Of a DNA stretch of 64,000 bases, positions 34,466 through 43,600 are shown in pieces. The stretch covers positions 708,501 to 772,500 of the forward strand of contig LODT01000021.1 of NCBI GenBank assembly GCA_001606155.1, given 5' to 3'. How positions within the stretch are numbered: position 1 is the first letter of the stretch; every line of letters starts with the position of its first letter. Under the pieces are notes generated by a model, which was not told the origin of the DNA, ran no database searches, and worked only from the letters and a program-made list of their open reading frames with translations. This DNA is from Tieghemostelium lacteum. Lineage: Eukaryota; Evosea; Eumycetozoa; Dictyosteliales; Raperosteliaceae. A program made the position numbers and the translations under genes.

Positions 34466-34894
34466 ATGGTAGTAGTTCCTCAACCTTTTCAAAAAGATAA
34501 ATTTTATAAAGATTATCTAAGTAATGAGTTATTCTCTGTTTGTATCATTGTGGGGTTAGATGGTAAAGTAATTGCATATAATAAAAGTCCACATGTAGGA
34601 GAACCTGAACTTTTGGTAAAAGGTTTTAAAACCAATAAAACTGTACAAAAACTAGATTCCATATCTATAAATGGTGAAAAATATAATATTAATTTCAAAG
34701 AAAACTTTAAAGTAATCGGTCAGAATGAAAAAAAATCTGCAATCATTATTAAAACCAAAAAAGCATTTATCATTGGTGTATTCCCAAAGAGACTCGAAAT
34801 TAGCCCTAGAATATCATTTTTAGATACCTTTTGTAAACAGTATGAAGATCAAGTCGAGATCCTAGTAGATGAAAGAGAAAAATATGTTTTATAA
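34466..34894 (+). CDS. Profilin-like protein, divergent
   Basis: A single exon, 142 aa. The strand order and the C-terminal pattern match profilin: IIVGLDGKVIAYN near residue 28 corresponds to GIFGLDGAVWA, GEKYNINFKENFKVIG to GEKYMVIRADDRSIYG, and SAIIIKTKKAFIIGVFP to GVVIVKTKQAILVGVYPE, with a C-terminal helix afterwards. Profilins bind monomeric actin, proline-rich ligands and PIP2. The normal N-terminal helix with the conserved Trp of the poly-Pro site (W in MSWQ) is replaced by a different, Phe/Tyr-rich sequence, and the protein is about 16 residues longer than typical (126). It is thus a divergent paralogue, possibly like Dictyostelium profilin III. Actin or poly-proline binding cannot be assumed. 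Confidence 0.75.
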   Translation: MVVVPQPFQKDKFYKDYLSNELFSVCIIVGLDGKVIAYNKSPHVGEPELLVKGFKTNKTVQKLDSISINGEKYNINFKENFKVIGQNEKKSAIIIKTKKAFIIGVFPKRLEISPRISFLDTFCKQYEDQVEILVDEREKYVL

Positions 34895-35010
34895 GAAAAA
34901 TTAAAATAAATGAAAAATATCGCCAAGCAACACATTATACACAAATTGTGTTTTAATTATAAGAAATTTAGTTTACAGGAATGTGTTTTATTAATTTATT
35001 TGAAAATTGA

Positions 35011-36711
35011 TTAAACTATAGTCCAACCAGCATCTTCAATAGCATCCATTTCTTTTTGAATTTGTGATTCTAATTTTTGTTTTTTCTCTTGTTGATTCTT
35101 TTCAGTTAGTTGAACTTTTTTAACAGACTTTGTCAAACGAACATAGAAACTAGAGCAAGCCAACAATAGCTCAGCTTTAGATTCAGTTAATTTCTTCTCC
35201 ATGTCTGCAGTCAAGAGTTTACGATTCTCCAATACTTTGAAATGTTCAACTGCACGTTGAGCATCTTCAACCTTTTGGTAGGTGATAAAAAAGTGATCTT
35301 TAGCGACAGATCTCTCCTCAACCTGACCAAATTGATTAAAATAAGGAATCAAATAGGAAATCTTTTTCAACTTCAATTTTGACAATTGAGATGGTTTTCT
35401 GCTATACTTTTTCTCAAGTTCAACAAAATCAATACCACCTACAAATATCTTTCTAAGATCTTTGTGAATGCCTGGTTGTTCTTTTGGTTCCACTTTCTTT
35501 ACTTCAGTAGTGGATTTTGGTGTATCAGGATTGGATTCAGCAGCTATCTTTTCCATTTCTAATTGAAGTTTTTTCTTTCTCTTTTCCTCTCTGAGTAAAA
35601 AGAGTCTAAGAGATTCTGCCATTTCCTTCTCCTTGGTTTCTTTATCTAATTGATCTTGCTTGATTTTGTTTTCATTATAAATTCTAGTTCTTTCTTCTTT
35701 AGCTAATCTTTTTTGAGTTTCATCTTGTTCTCTTTTTTCTTGTTTTTCTTGTTTTTTTGATTTCTTATTGATTGGAACTTGTTGTTGTTTACTATGTTTA
35801 CTATTTATAGTTGGATTATTTAATTTTATTGAGGAATGTGAAGAAGTTAAACTACTGGCTTCAAGATAGGAAGTTGGTTTAATATTTAAACGCTCCAAAA
35901 CAGATTTTCTTCTTTCTGATTCTGCTTGGATTTTCTTTTCCTTTTCCAAATTCATTAGACGTATTTTTTCTTCTTTCTCCAATTTCTTTTGATCAAGAGC
36001 TTTTTGTCTTTCTACTTGTTTAGCAGCAAGTTGCAATTGAATTTCTTGATTCTTCTTTTCAAGTTCCAATTTTCTTTGGTTCAATGTCTGTTGAAATAGA
36101 CTGACAGCTGCAACTGAAGCTGAGCTTGGTTCAACATTAAGAACACTGCTACTAGTAGTAGAAGGAGCTGATTTAGTTGGTGAAGTAGAAGGAGATGTAG
36201 TAGAAGTAGATACAGTCTGAGCAGAATATTTGGTATAGGAAGAAGGGGTTGAATGTTTAGTAGAAGTGATAGAGGAAGTGGGTATTGATTTTAAAGGTAA
36301 TGTAGTGGTAGTTGGTACAGGTCTAACATTAAAATCTAAATCAGATAAAACAGATTTTAATTGAGAAGAAACCCAATCAATTGAACTATTAATTGATTTT
36401 TCATAATTTTGACGAACCAATTCACCATTAACAGAAAGATATGGGAGAATATCACATCTCTTATTCTCGGTCATACAATCAATTAGATATTTGTCAGTTA
36501 CAACACAACAACCAATCTTGTATCCTGATTTTGCTTTGAAACCATTGATATCATGTGTAATGAGATGTGTTGTTTTACTTGATAGTGCAAAGTCAACTTG
36601 GCCACCATTATCCTTTATAAATGCAACATATTGATTCTTTTGAACAGTCTTGGTTGATATTGGTAAATCCAATACAAAAGAAAGTCCATCAAAGAATTTA
36701 GTCATTTGCAT
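35011..36711 (-). CDS. BRCT / coiled-coil / RRM-like protein
   Basis: A single-exon protein of about 566 aa with the first ATG at 36711 (a second lies six bases on); no ATG precedes it in frame. A BRCT-type domain occupies about residues 3-95 (FFDGLSFVLDLP, IKDNGGQVDFALSSKTTHLITHD, CCVVTDKYLIDCM with the aromatic/hydrophobic spacing). A Ser/Thr-rich linker follows, then a very Lys/Glu/Gln-rich coiled coil at about 205-400. An RRM-like domain with an insertion occupies about 425-535 (RKIFVGGIDF as RNP2, DHFFITYQ as RNP1-like, EDAQRAVEHF). A short Lys/Gln-rich tail ends in DAGWTIV. BRCT domains usually bind phosphopeptides in DNA repair or replication; RRMs bind RNA. Having both in one protein is unusual. 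I do not recognise a named orthologue. Confidence 0.85.
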   Translation of the reverse strand: MQMTKFFDGLSFVLDLPISTKTVQKNQYVAFIKDNGGQVDFALSSKTTHLITHDINGFKAKSGYKIGCCVVTDKYLIDCMTENKRCDILPYLSVNGELVRQNYEKSINSSIDWVSSQLKSVLSDLDFNVRPVPTTTTLPLKSIPTSSITSTKHSTPSSYTKYSAQTVSTSTTSPSTSPTKSAPSTTSSSVLNVEPSSASVAAVSLFQQTLNQRKLELEKKNQEIQLQLAAKQVERQKALDQKKLEKEEKIRLMNLEKEKKIQAESERRKSVLERLNIKPTSYLEASSLTSSHSSIKLNNPTINSKHSKQQQVPINKKSKKQEKQEKREQDETQKRLAKEERTRIYNENKIKQDQLDKETKEKEMAESLRLFLLREEKRKKKLQLEMEKIAAESNPDTPKSTTEVKKVEPKEQPGIHKDLRKIFVGGIDFVELEKKYSRKPSQLSKLKLKKISYLIPYFNQFGQVEERSVAKDHFFITYQKVEDAQRAVEHFKVLENRKLLTADMEKKLTESKAELLLACSSFYVRLTKSVKKVQLTEKNQQEKKQKLESQIQKEMDAIEDAGWTIV

Positions 36712-37118
36712 ATATTGTCCCAAAAACCTCTTTGAGTTTTTCTACTTGAAATTGTTGTTTAGGGTGTTTGCTAAATGTGTAGGAGGCGGAGAGAGTGAGT
36801 TACCCCGTTTGGGGGTTGTTTATACAAAGTTTAAAACTAAGTAGTTGTTAATTAAAAAAAAAAAATTTTTCATTCATTTTATAAAACTGAAATTTTCAAT
36901 TCAAGAAAATATCCAGATTGCCGTTTTTCTAGAGTTTTTAGCAGATGTGTGTTCACTTGATCAAGAAACAAGTTGAAATTTTTTTTGTTATAAACATTCT
37001 ACAAAATTAAATGAAATTCACTATGAGAACTTTTTGATTATAAAGAATACAGAGGGGTTATTTTTATTATTTTGATTTTTTTAGAGACAAAAGGGATTGT
37101 TGAGGGACCTTTTACAGT
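36712..37118. other. Intergenic region upstream of the BRCT/RRM gene
   Basis: About 400 AT-rich bases between the 3' end of CAP and the 5' end of the BRCT/RRM gene, with a short CG-containing patch at 36780-36820. No gene seen. Confidence 0.6.
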
Positions 37119-38552
37119 TTAAATATGAGAAACTGATTCAGTAGCCAAAGTTTTACCTTTGACAACGGTTCTGAATTGTTGGGGAACAGCAATTTCAATC
37201 ATATCATCATTGGCAGTCTCACCTGGGATCAAAACATTCATATCAGAACTCTTGGAGGTGATAATCTCTGCGTCTAAGGATTCCTTGGATAGATATACTT
37301 GAATATTTGAGGTCTTATCAATGGAGATGGATGGTACTTTACCGGTAGTTTGAATTTCAACAGAGGTACAATTGACAACCTCACAAGATGAGATGACATT
37401 TCCAAAGACAACAGCAGTCTTTTTACAGCTGTCTAGAATGATGGTGTTTACTTTACCTTGAATTTGAACGACAGAGTCAACACATTGGTAAATGTATACA
37501 GTGTGTTTGGCTTCTGGAGCTTCAATGATAATGTTCTTGTTAGATACTTGATATTCAACGACCCATTTGTTGGCTTCTAATCCAAATTTGGGTGGTTTAG
37601 TTGGGATATCGGCCTTGGCGACGGTTGGTTTGTCGGAGGCTTTGACGACGGAGCTCTTGTTAGCCATGTTGGAGGTTTTCATGTCTTTGGTGACTTTATT
37701 GAGACCTGAGGTAAGGTTACCAGCAGCAATGGAACTCATGACAGATGACATGTCTGCTTTACCTGGTTTATTGAATTCAGAGACATCGAGGACTGGGGGT
37801 GGTGGTGGTGGTAAAGGTGGACCTCCAGAGGTTGTAGTTGGGGCGGAAGATGGTGTAGAAGCACCACCAGCTGCAACGGTAGCTTCACCTCCTTTTGGAT
37901 TCCAAGTCAAACCGGTAGTGTGGTACTGTTTAATGTATTTTTCAAGATCTTTCAAGAAGGAAATGTAATTGGTAACCCAGTCAACTTGATCTTGGTTGAC
38001 ACCTTTGAATTCCTTGAGAATTCTGTTGGTGTAGAATTCAGCAGAAGATCTCATTTCAGAGACATGTGGACCTGGGGTTGGTTCAACTACAACCCAACTG
38101 AGGAATCCAACACCCTCACTGAGGGCACTGAGGTTATTGAAAACCTTTGAAGAACGATGACTGTCACGAATTGAACTAACTTGTTGAGCAGCAGCATTGA
38201 TTGGTGCAATAACCTTCATTAGTAAATCTTGATTTGGTTTCTTACTTTGTGAGGCTGTTTGAATGACTTTAGTCTCTGCATCAATTGCTTTGGCTAATTC
38301 TTCAGCTTGTTTACCAAGTTCTGGTGCAATCTTCTTTGATAATGCTACCAAATTAACAATGTATTGATCTACTAAATTTTGGAATTCCTTTGCAGATTGA
38401 GCTGATGGAGCTGATGATCCTGCTGATCCTGCTGATGATCCACCTGCATTACCACCTGAGGCTAATGCTTTTTCAACTGTTTCAAGTCTAGTTGTGGCTT
38501 GTTCAAGTCTTTTTAATAAATCTGCAACTGTAGATTCCAAATTATTGTTCAT
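37119..38552 (-). CDS. cap: Adenylyl cyclase-associated protein (CAP)
   Basis: A single exon, 477 aa, near the size of D. discoideum CAP. The N-terminal coiled coil (LLKRLEQATTRLETVEKAL) and the helical-folded domain (about residues 50-215, with LSWVVVEPTPGPHVSEM and EFYTNRILKEFKG) bind cyclase and cofilin-actin. A proline run (GGPPLPPPPPPVLD) at about 243-256 precedes a WH2-like segment, and the C-terminal beta-helix CARP domain (about 320-477, with KWVVEYQVSNKNIIIE and KTNIQVYLSKESLD-like strands) binds ADP-actin. CAP recycles actin monomers and helps cAMP signalling; in this window cofilin and a profilin-like gene serve the same cycle. Codon use is more GC-rich and biased than its neighbours, as expected for a highly expressed gene. 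Confidence 0.97.
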   Translation of the reverse strand: MNNNLESTVADLLKRLEQATTRLETVEKALASGGNAGGSSAGSAGSSAPSAQSAKEFQNLVDQYIVNLVALSKKIAPELGKQAEELAKAIDAETKVIQTASQSKKPNQDLLMKVIAPINAAAQQVSSIRDSHRSSKVFNNLSALSEGVGFLSWVVVEPTPGPHVSEMRSSAEFYTNRILKEFKGVNQDQVDWVTNYISFLKDLEKYIKQYHTTGLTWNPKGGEATVAAGGASTPSSAPTTTSGGPPLPPPPPPVLDVSEFNKPGKADMSSVMSSIAAGNLTSGLNKVTKDMKTSNMANKSSVVKASDKPTVAKADIPTKPPKFGLEANKWVVEYQVSNKNIIIEAPEAKHTVYIYQCVDSVVQIQGKVNTIILDSCKKTAVVFGNVISSCEVVNCTSVEIQTTGKVPSISIDKTSNIQVYLSKESLDAEIITSKSSDMNVLIPGETANDDMIEIAVPQQFRTVVKGKTLATESVSHI

Positions 38553-39019
38553 TTTCGATTAATATAATTGTAATAATAAATAGCAAAATATAGAAAAAAA
38601 AAAAAATAAATAGAGATGATATTCAGATATTTATAATAATTTTCAACAAAAAAAATAATCCAACCCATTTTTTAGCAGTCAAAACCCACTTCAAAAATTC
38701 ATTAATTTTCCATTGTGTTACAAAAAAAGAGAGATAATGAATATCAAAAGAAATATATTTTCCATTAATTATATTTATTACTTTCAATAATATAATGATA
38801 CTTTGCAAAATTATTCAAATTTGTGATAACCATTCAATTAAATTTTCTTTTGTATCATTTAAAAATATTTATTATAAACAAATATTGTTTGAATCATTTG
38901 AAATAGAAATAAGGAATGATTAATCGACAATTATTTTGATAAACAAATTTCAAATCATATTAATACTTGTTTTATTTCAATATTTTTTATTTTTTATTTT
39001 TTTTTATAAATTGAATTAG
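38553..39019. other. Divergent promoter region of CAP and CIAO2
   Basis: About 470 AT-rich bases between divergent start codons, with several T runs. It presumably drives both genes. No other feature seen. Confidence 0.6.
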
Positions 39020-39046
39020 ATGAACAACATTCAATATGAATTTTAA
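39020..39046 (+). other. Upstream ORF overlapping the CIAO2 start
   Basis: ATG AAC AAC ATT CAA TAT GAA TTT TAA starts 16 bases before the CIAO2 ATG at 39036 and ends past it in another frame. Confidence 0.4.
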
Positions 39047-39484
39047 TAAGATTGATTCTGTTGATGTTTATGATATTATTAGAGGTATTAAAGATCCAGA
39101 GAAACCTTATTGTACATTAGAGGAATTAAATGTTGTACAAGAAGAACTTGTGCATGTAAAAGATTTAGAACAATTTGTTGAAATTGAGATATTCTTTGTT
39201 CCAACAGTTCCCTATTGTCATTTAGCACCAACGATAGGTTTATGTCTTAGAGAGAAAATTAATAAATATCTACCAAAGAAATCAAAGATTGATATCTTCA
39301 TTCAACCTGGTACACATCAAATTGAAAAAGAAAGTAAGTTTATAGCAAAAATTTAAAACATTGTTGGGGTACTAATTAATAATTAGTAAACAAACAAATC
39401 AATGATAAGGAAAGGATCATAGCTGCATTAGAGAATAGTGATTTAATGTCACTGGTATCCAATTGTATATCTGAGGGTGATTAA
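39036..39484 (+). CDS. CIAO2/MIP18-family cytosolic Fe-S assembly protein (FAM96)
   Basis: Two exons: 39036-39333 and 39387-39484. The junction is GAAA|GTAAGT to ATTAG|TAAAC in phase 1, giving 131 aa. The sequence DVYDIIRGIKDPEKP, TLEELNVV, PTVPYCHLAPTIGLCLREK and, after the splice, INKQINDKERIIAALEN are all signature MIP18 (DUF59) blocks. The Cys of the HC motif (PYCHL) is the conserved reactive residue. The TPTVPYCHLA and C-terminal DKERIIAA pattern resembles human CIAO2A more than CIAO2B, although the exact clade is inference. The protein works with CIAO1 and MMS19 in the CIA targeting complex, inserting Fe-S clusters into nuclear and cytosolic proteins. The small size is normal. Confidence 0.95.
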
Positions 39485-39563
39485 ATAGGGTAGGGAGGTT
39501 TATTGTACAACAGTTAGAAGGGAGAGTAAAAGCAGTGTCTAATAAGTTATTATAACTCAACAC

Positions 39564-39789
39564 TTATTTGCCATAATAGATTGGATTTTGGTGACCTTTA
39601 CGCATTGAGGTACCTGGGAATTTATCTTCTTTAGGTAATTCAACATTTTTTGAATCTGTTGATGACATATAATTACCCCATCTTGAACTTTGATTGGTAG
39701 TAGTTGTTTGTGGTGTACCTGTTGGTTTTTGGCTCCTAAATCATACCATTAATATAATAATTACAAAAACAAAAATAAAAAACTTACAT
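39564..39789 (-). CDS. 57-aa protein with an intron-split start codon
   Basis: Two exons. The first supplies only AT (39789-39788), followed by GTAAGT; the second runs 39735-39564 and begins after GATTTAG with G, so the ATG is completed across the 52-base intron. The frame then reads MSQKPTGTPQTTTTNQSSRW, and ends in HQNPIYYGK and TAA. I do not recognise it. It has no membrane segment or cysteine, and the C-terminal half is complex sequence (ELPKEDKFPGTSMRKGHQNP). A shorter product from the internal Met at residue 24 is possible. The good splice signals and the clean continuation to the stop support a real gene. It is convergent with CIAO2, whose stop is 79 bases away. Confidence 0.55.
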
Positions 39790-39918
39790 TTTATTTAGAT
39801 ATGTTGGTGTTTAAATAATTATAATAATTTTAAATAAAAAAAAAAAAAGTTTTTACCTTTGATTTTTTTAGTTGAAAGAAGGACAAGTTGGGTTTTTTTT
39901 AAATTAAGGTTATTGGGC

Positions 39919-39942
39919 ATGGTTGATGGAATCGGAAAATAA
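39919..39942 (+). other. Upstream ORF overlapping the 150-aa gene start
   Basis: ATG GTT GAT GGA ATC GGA AAA TAA starts seven bases before the chosen ATG at 39926 and reads through it in another frame. Confidence 0.4.
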
Positions 39943-40378
39943 TCATAAAAAGAGTGATTATGAAAATTCATATTCACTATTGGCTACTATTACAGCATTA
40001 AATGATTATTTTGAAGGTACATCAAAGCAATATGATTACATAGCAAAAAGTAACATAGAATCAAAACAATTTCTAGATAATGAAATTTCAAAATTACAAA
40101 ATCAATTGGATATTTATAAAGTACAGTTTGATAAACAATTGGTTAAATCAACTAATAACAATAAAACTCCAATATTTTATGAAGATGAAGATGATTATGA
40201 TTATCCAGATAACAATACAACTACCTATCTTTTACCACTATCTAAAGATAATGAAGCTAATCTCAATAATATATTTACAAAACAGAGTGAGGATAAACAA
40301 TTAAAAATCACTACTATTTCAAATGATAGTGATAATGTCGAACCAAAAACAAAAAAACATAAATCAATTCAAAGTTGA
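39926..40378 (+). CDS. Uncharacterised 150-aa coiled-coil/acidic protein
   Basis: A single exon starting at the ATG at 39926 (MESENNHKK). It contains a predicted helical region at about residues 18-75 (LLATITALNDYF, NEISKLQNQLDIYKVQFDKQL) that looks like a short coiled coil, then an acidic patch (EDEDDYDYPDN) and a polar tail ending in a Lys-rich KTKKHKS segment. No family recognised. The helix pattern hints at a small subunit of a larger complex, but I cannot say which. An overlapping out-of-frame ATG lies just upstream. It has no intron that I can see. Confidence 0.65.
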   Translation: MESENNHKKSDYENSYSLLATITALNDYFEGTSKQYDYIAKSNIESKQFLDNEISKLQNQLDIYKVQFDKQLVKSTNNNKTPIFYEDEDDYDYPDNNTTTYLLPLSKDNEANLNNIFTKQSEDKQLKITTISNDSDNVEPKTKKHKSIQS

Positions 40379-40632
40379 TTATAATTTATTGTTGCTTTTA
40401 TTAAAATTACTACCATCAAATGAAGTGTAATGAAATTGAAAGAAATAAAACAGATGGGTTGGCTTTTATGAAACCCAATTTATTCAGTTGATTTATTTTT
40501 ATTTTTTCATTTTTGTAAAAAAACTAATCACACACCCCATTGTAGCATACATATATATCATATATTTTTGCATATTGTTTAAACTTCAGATTAAATATAT
40601 ATTAATGTTTATATTAATATTAATGAAATCCA

Positions 40633-43600
40633 ATGTCATATTATTCAACCAATTCATTAAGTTATAAAGTATATGACTCTGATGTTTATAGCTATTTTGA
40701 TGAGATTGAGGCTTTTGGTGATGATTTTAAATGTAATAGTACCTATATAAACGATAATCAGTCTGTAGTTGAAGAAACATTTGTAAATGAAATTCATTCA
40801 CCTAGATCTACCAATACAACCAAATCACAACACCACCATCATCAAATTAGTAAAAACGAAAATAACAACAAAACTAATGATGAAGTAGGTTGTTATGTAA
40901 ATACAAATACAAGTAATAGTAGCATTTCAACTAGTGCTACTCATATATCATATGTAAATAATACCCATGAAGAACTACAACCCAGTAACCACAACCACAA
41001 CCACCACAACCAACAACAACAGCAAAACAAATCTAGAAGTAATAGTAGTAGTAATCCATTACATCATTCACCAACTCAAAGTATACAGAAACCTAATGGT
41101 CAGTTTTTGTCAGTTTCAGGTTCTGGAAGTAGTATAGATATTGTATCACAATTGAATAGATATACAACTAGAGATTTTAAGAGAAAGGATTGGAATGCTG
41201 AATTTCAAACACTTCTCTCAATGCAAGATTCTGAGATGAAGTTTAGTAAACTGTCTCATTTGGCGAGAGATTTTGTGTTTTCAGCAAAGAGTTATGCACA
41301 GATTATCATTAATGAATTGTGTGTACCTCTGGATCAAAAGACTATAAAACCTATTGATGTAGGTGGTTTTGCAGGTGGTCTAAAGTACCATTGCCATAAT
41401 ATTCTATTTAAATTTGCAATGGATACAATGTTAGGTAAAGAGTGCTGGATGTATGGTGGAAAAGCACCTAGAGATGATTATGCCGCTAAAGCTGCTTCTA
41501 ATGAACTTAAAGGTCTGACATCATACTATACCGCAGGTGTAGAGGGTTTAAATTACCCAATGATGGCACTCATTGATTATAAAGGGTTTAGACTTATTGC
41601 ACTCTCTGTTCTACCCATTTCCTCTGAAACCATTCGATATGGTAGCTCGGATAGTGGTACTGTCGTACACTATGATATCGATGAGTTAAATAATAAAATG
41701 TTAGAAACTGGTAGAAAACTTAACCTTAAACCTCATAGAGTAGGTTCCGTACCTGAACTCACCAAAGTCCTAGCATCACCAGGTGATATTGAAGCACATT
41801 TAGGTACTGATAATAGATACTATGTAATTGATTTCTCTAGAACATTTCCACCTGAATCTCTAACTAAACAGTATGTACCCCACCCCTTATTCCTAACGAA
41901 TCACTATATATAGATTTTAACTCATATTTTTAACTTTAAAACTACTAGACCTAATATCAACAAAAGATGTATTTTTTATAATTTATTACGACCTGAATTT
42001 GTATCAAAATGGAAGAAACCATTGTGTAGCGATTCTTTTAGTGGTTGGCAGAGGTTAGATAGTGATAAACATATTCATAATAAGGAGGTTGAGGAGGCTA
42101 CACATTACCTGGTTTATAATCAAATTAAGATTTTGGCTAATAAATTTGATGGTAATAGAACTTTTAAGAGTAAATATGAAATGGTTAGTGAAGATGCTGC
42201 AAAGAATATCAATGCAAAGGCACAACAGAGTAAGAATAAGGTGATTCAAGGTCCTTCAGATTTCACACAGATAAAATCAACATTTGCTGTAAAGTTTCTG
42301 TCTATTCTTCAGAAGAGATTTGAAGATTCTTCTCTACCTTCTCCACCTACAATGTTAATGAAAGAAGATACAAAATTGATAAATTCAAGTTTGGAATCTA
42401 CTAGTAGTAATAATAGTTCATTAATGAATGCCAATGGTGGAGGTGTGTCTGGTGGTGTTGGAGGAGTTACTGGTGGTGTGACTGGTGGGAATCTTGGTGG
42501 ATCTATAGCTGGTACAACTCCACAGATTTCAGGAGCTAATAATAGAACTAATAGACCACTGAATCAGGTAAAGAATGAGGTTCAACAACAACTTTTAAAG
42601 ATTATAGAGGAAATGCATAGATTAGGTATCAATATCAGACATATGGGTAGAGTTAGATATTATACTCAAACTAAATCTATAAGGGATTTGTTGTTATTGG
42701 AGATGACTGCTAGATCTATAAAAACCATCATTCGTGATGAAATGAGAAATACGATGAAAAAGGAACAAGGTCTCTCTGAAGAACCATTCAAACAAATTAT
42801 TATTCAAACATTTAACCAAGTTCTAGATACTGATTCTCCAATGTGGAGAAGAGTCTACGAAAACATTAAATCAAAATATTACATGGCATTCATGAAATAT
42901 GATGAATCCAATGAAATTAATATAAAACTTTCAACTTCAACTTCAAATGCTTTATCTAATCTATCAATTGATGAAGCTGCTGAAAACTCAAATAACAAAT
43001 CTACATCAACCACCACCACCACCACCAACAACAACAGTGATAATAATTATATAACAAATAGTAATAACTATGTAAATAATAATATTGATATAAGATCAAG
43101 TAGTAAAGGTGTAAATAGAAAAACAGCAACTTCAACTACAACAAATAATTTAAATATTCCAAGTGCAATTGAAGAATATACAATTGATGATAACTGGAAA
43201 GAACAGATTAATGTAAAGAATCTATTGGATAGATTGATTATATTGACTGGTATAACATTATCACCAGTTGCTCAATATGAATTCTCAAAGGATCCATATA
43301 GATTTCAATTTGTGGATTCGGATATCCAAGAAATCTATGCAAATGTAAAGCATATGAATATAATTGACTATGCTGAGGGTATGGCATTATCAATGGCTTC
43401 AAAGTCTAAACAAGGTAGAGAGAAACTACGTTTGTTAAAAATGTCATCTTTGAAATTTCAAACCTCTTTGAAATCCAATCCAGATAATTTTGAATGTCTA
43501 TGTCAATTAGGTAGAACTCTAGTTGCTCAGGCTGAATCTATTAGTTTGACTACTGGTATCTTTGGAAAGAATATATTTCTAAAAACACTCGAAGACGCTG

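Noticed and set aside
36712-36723. TTG start for the BRCT/RRM protein, four codons earlier
   Set aside because: Non-ATG starts are not expected here; the ATG at 36711 is the first proper start in the frame.
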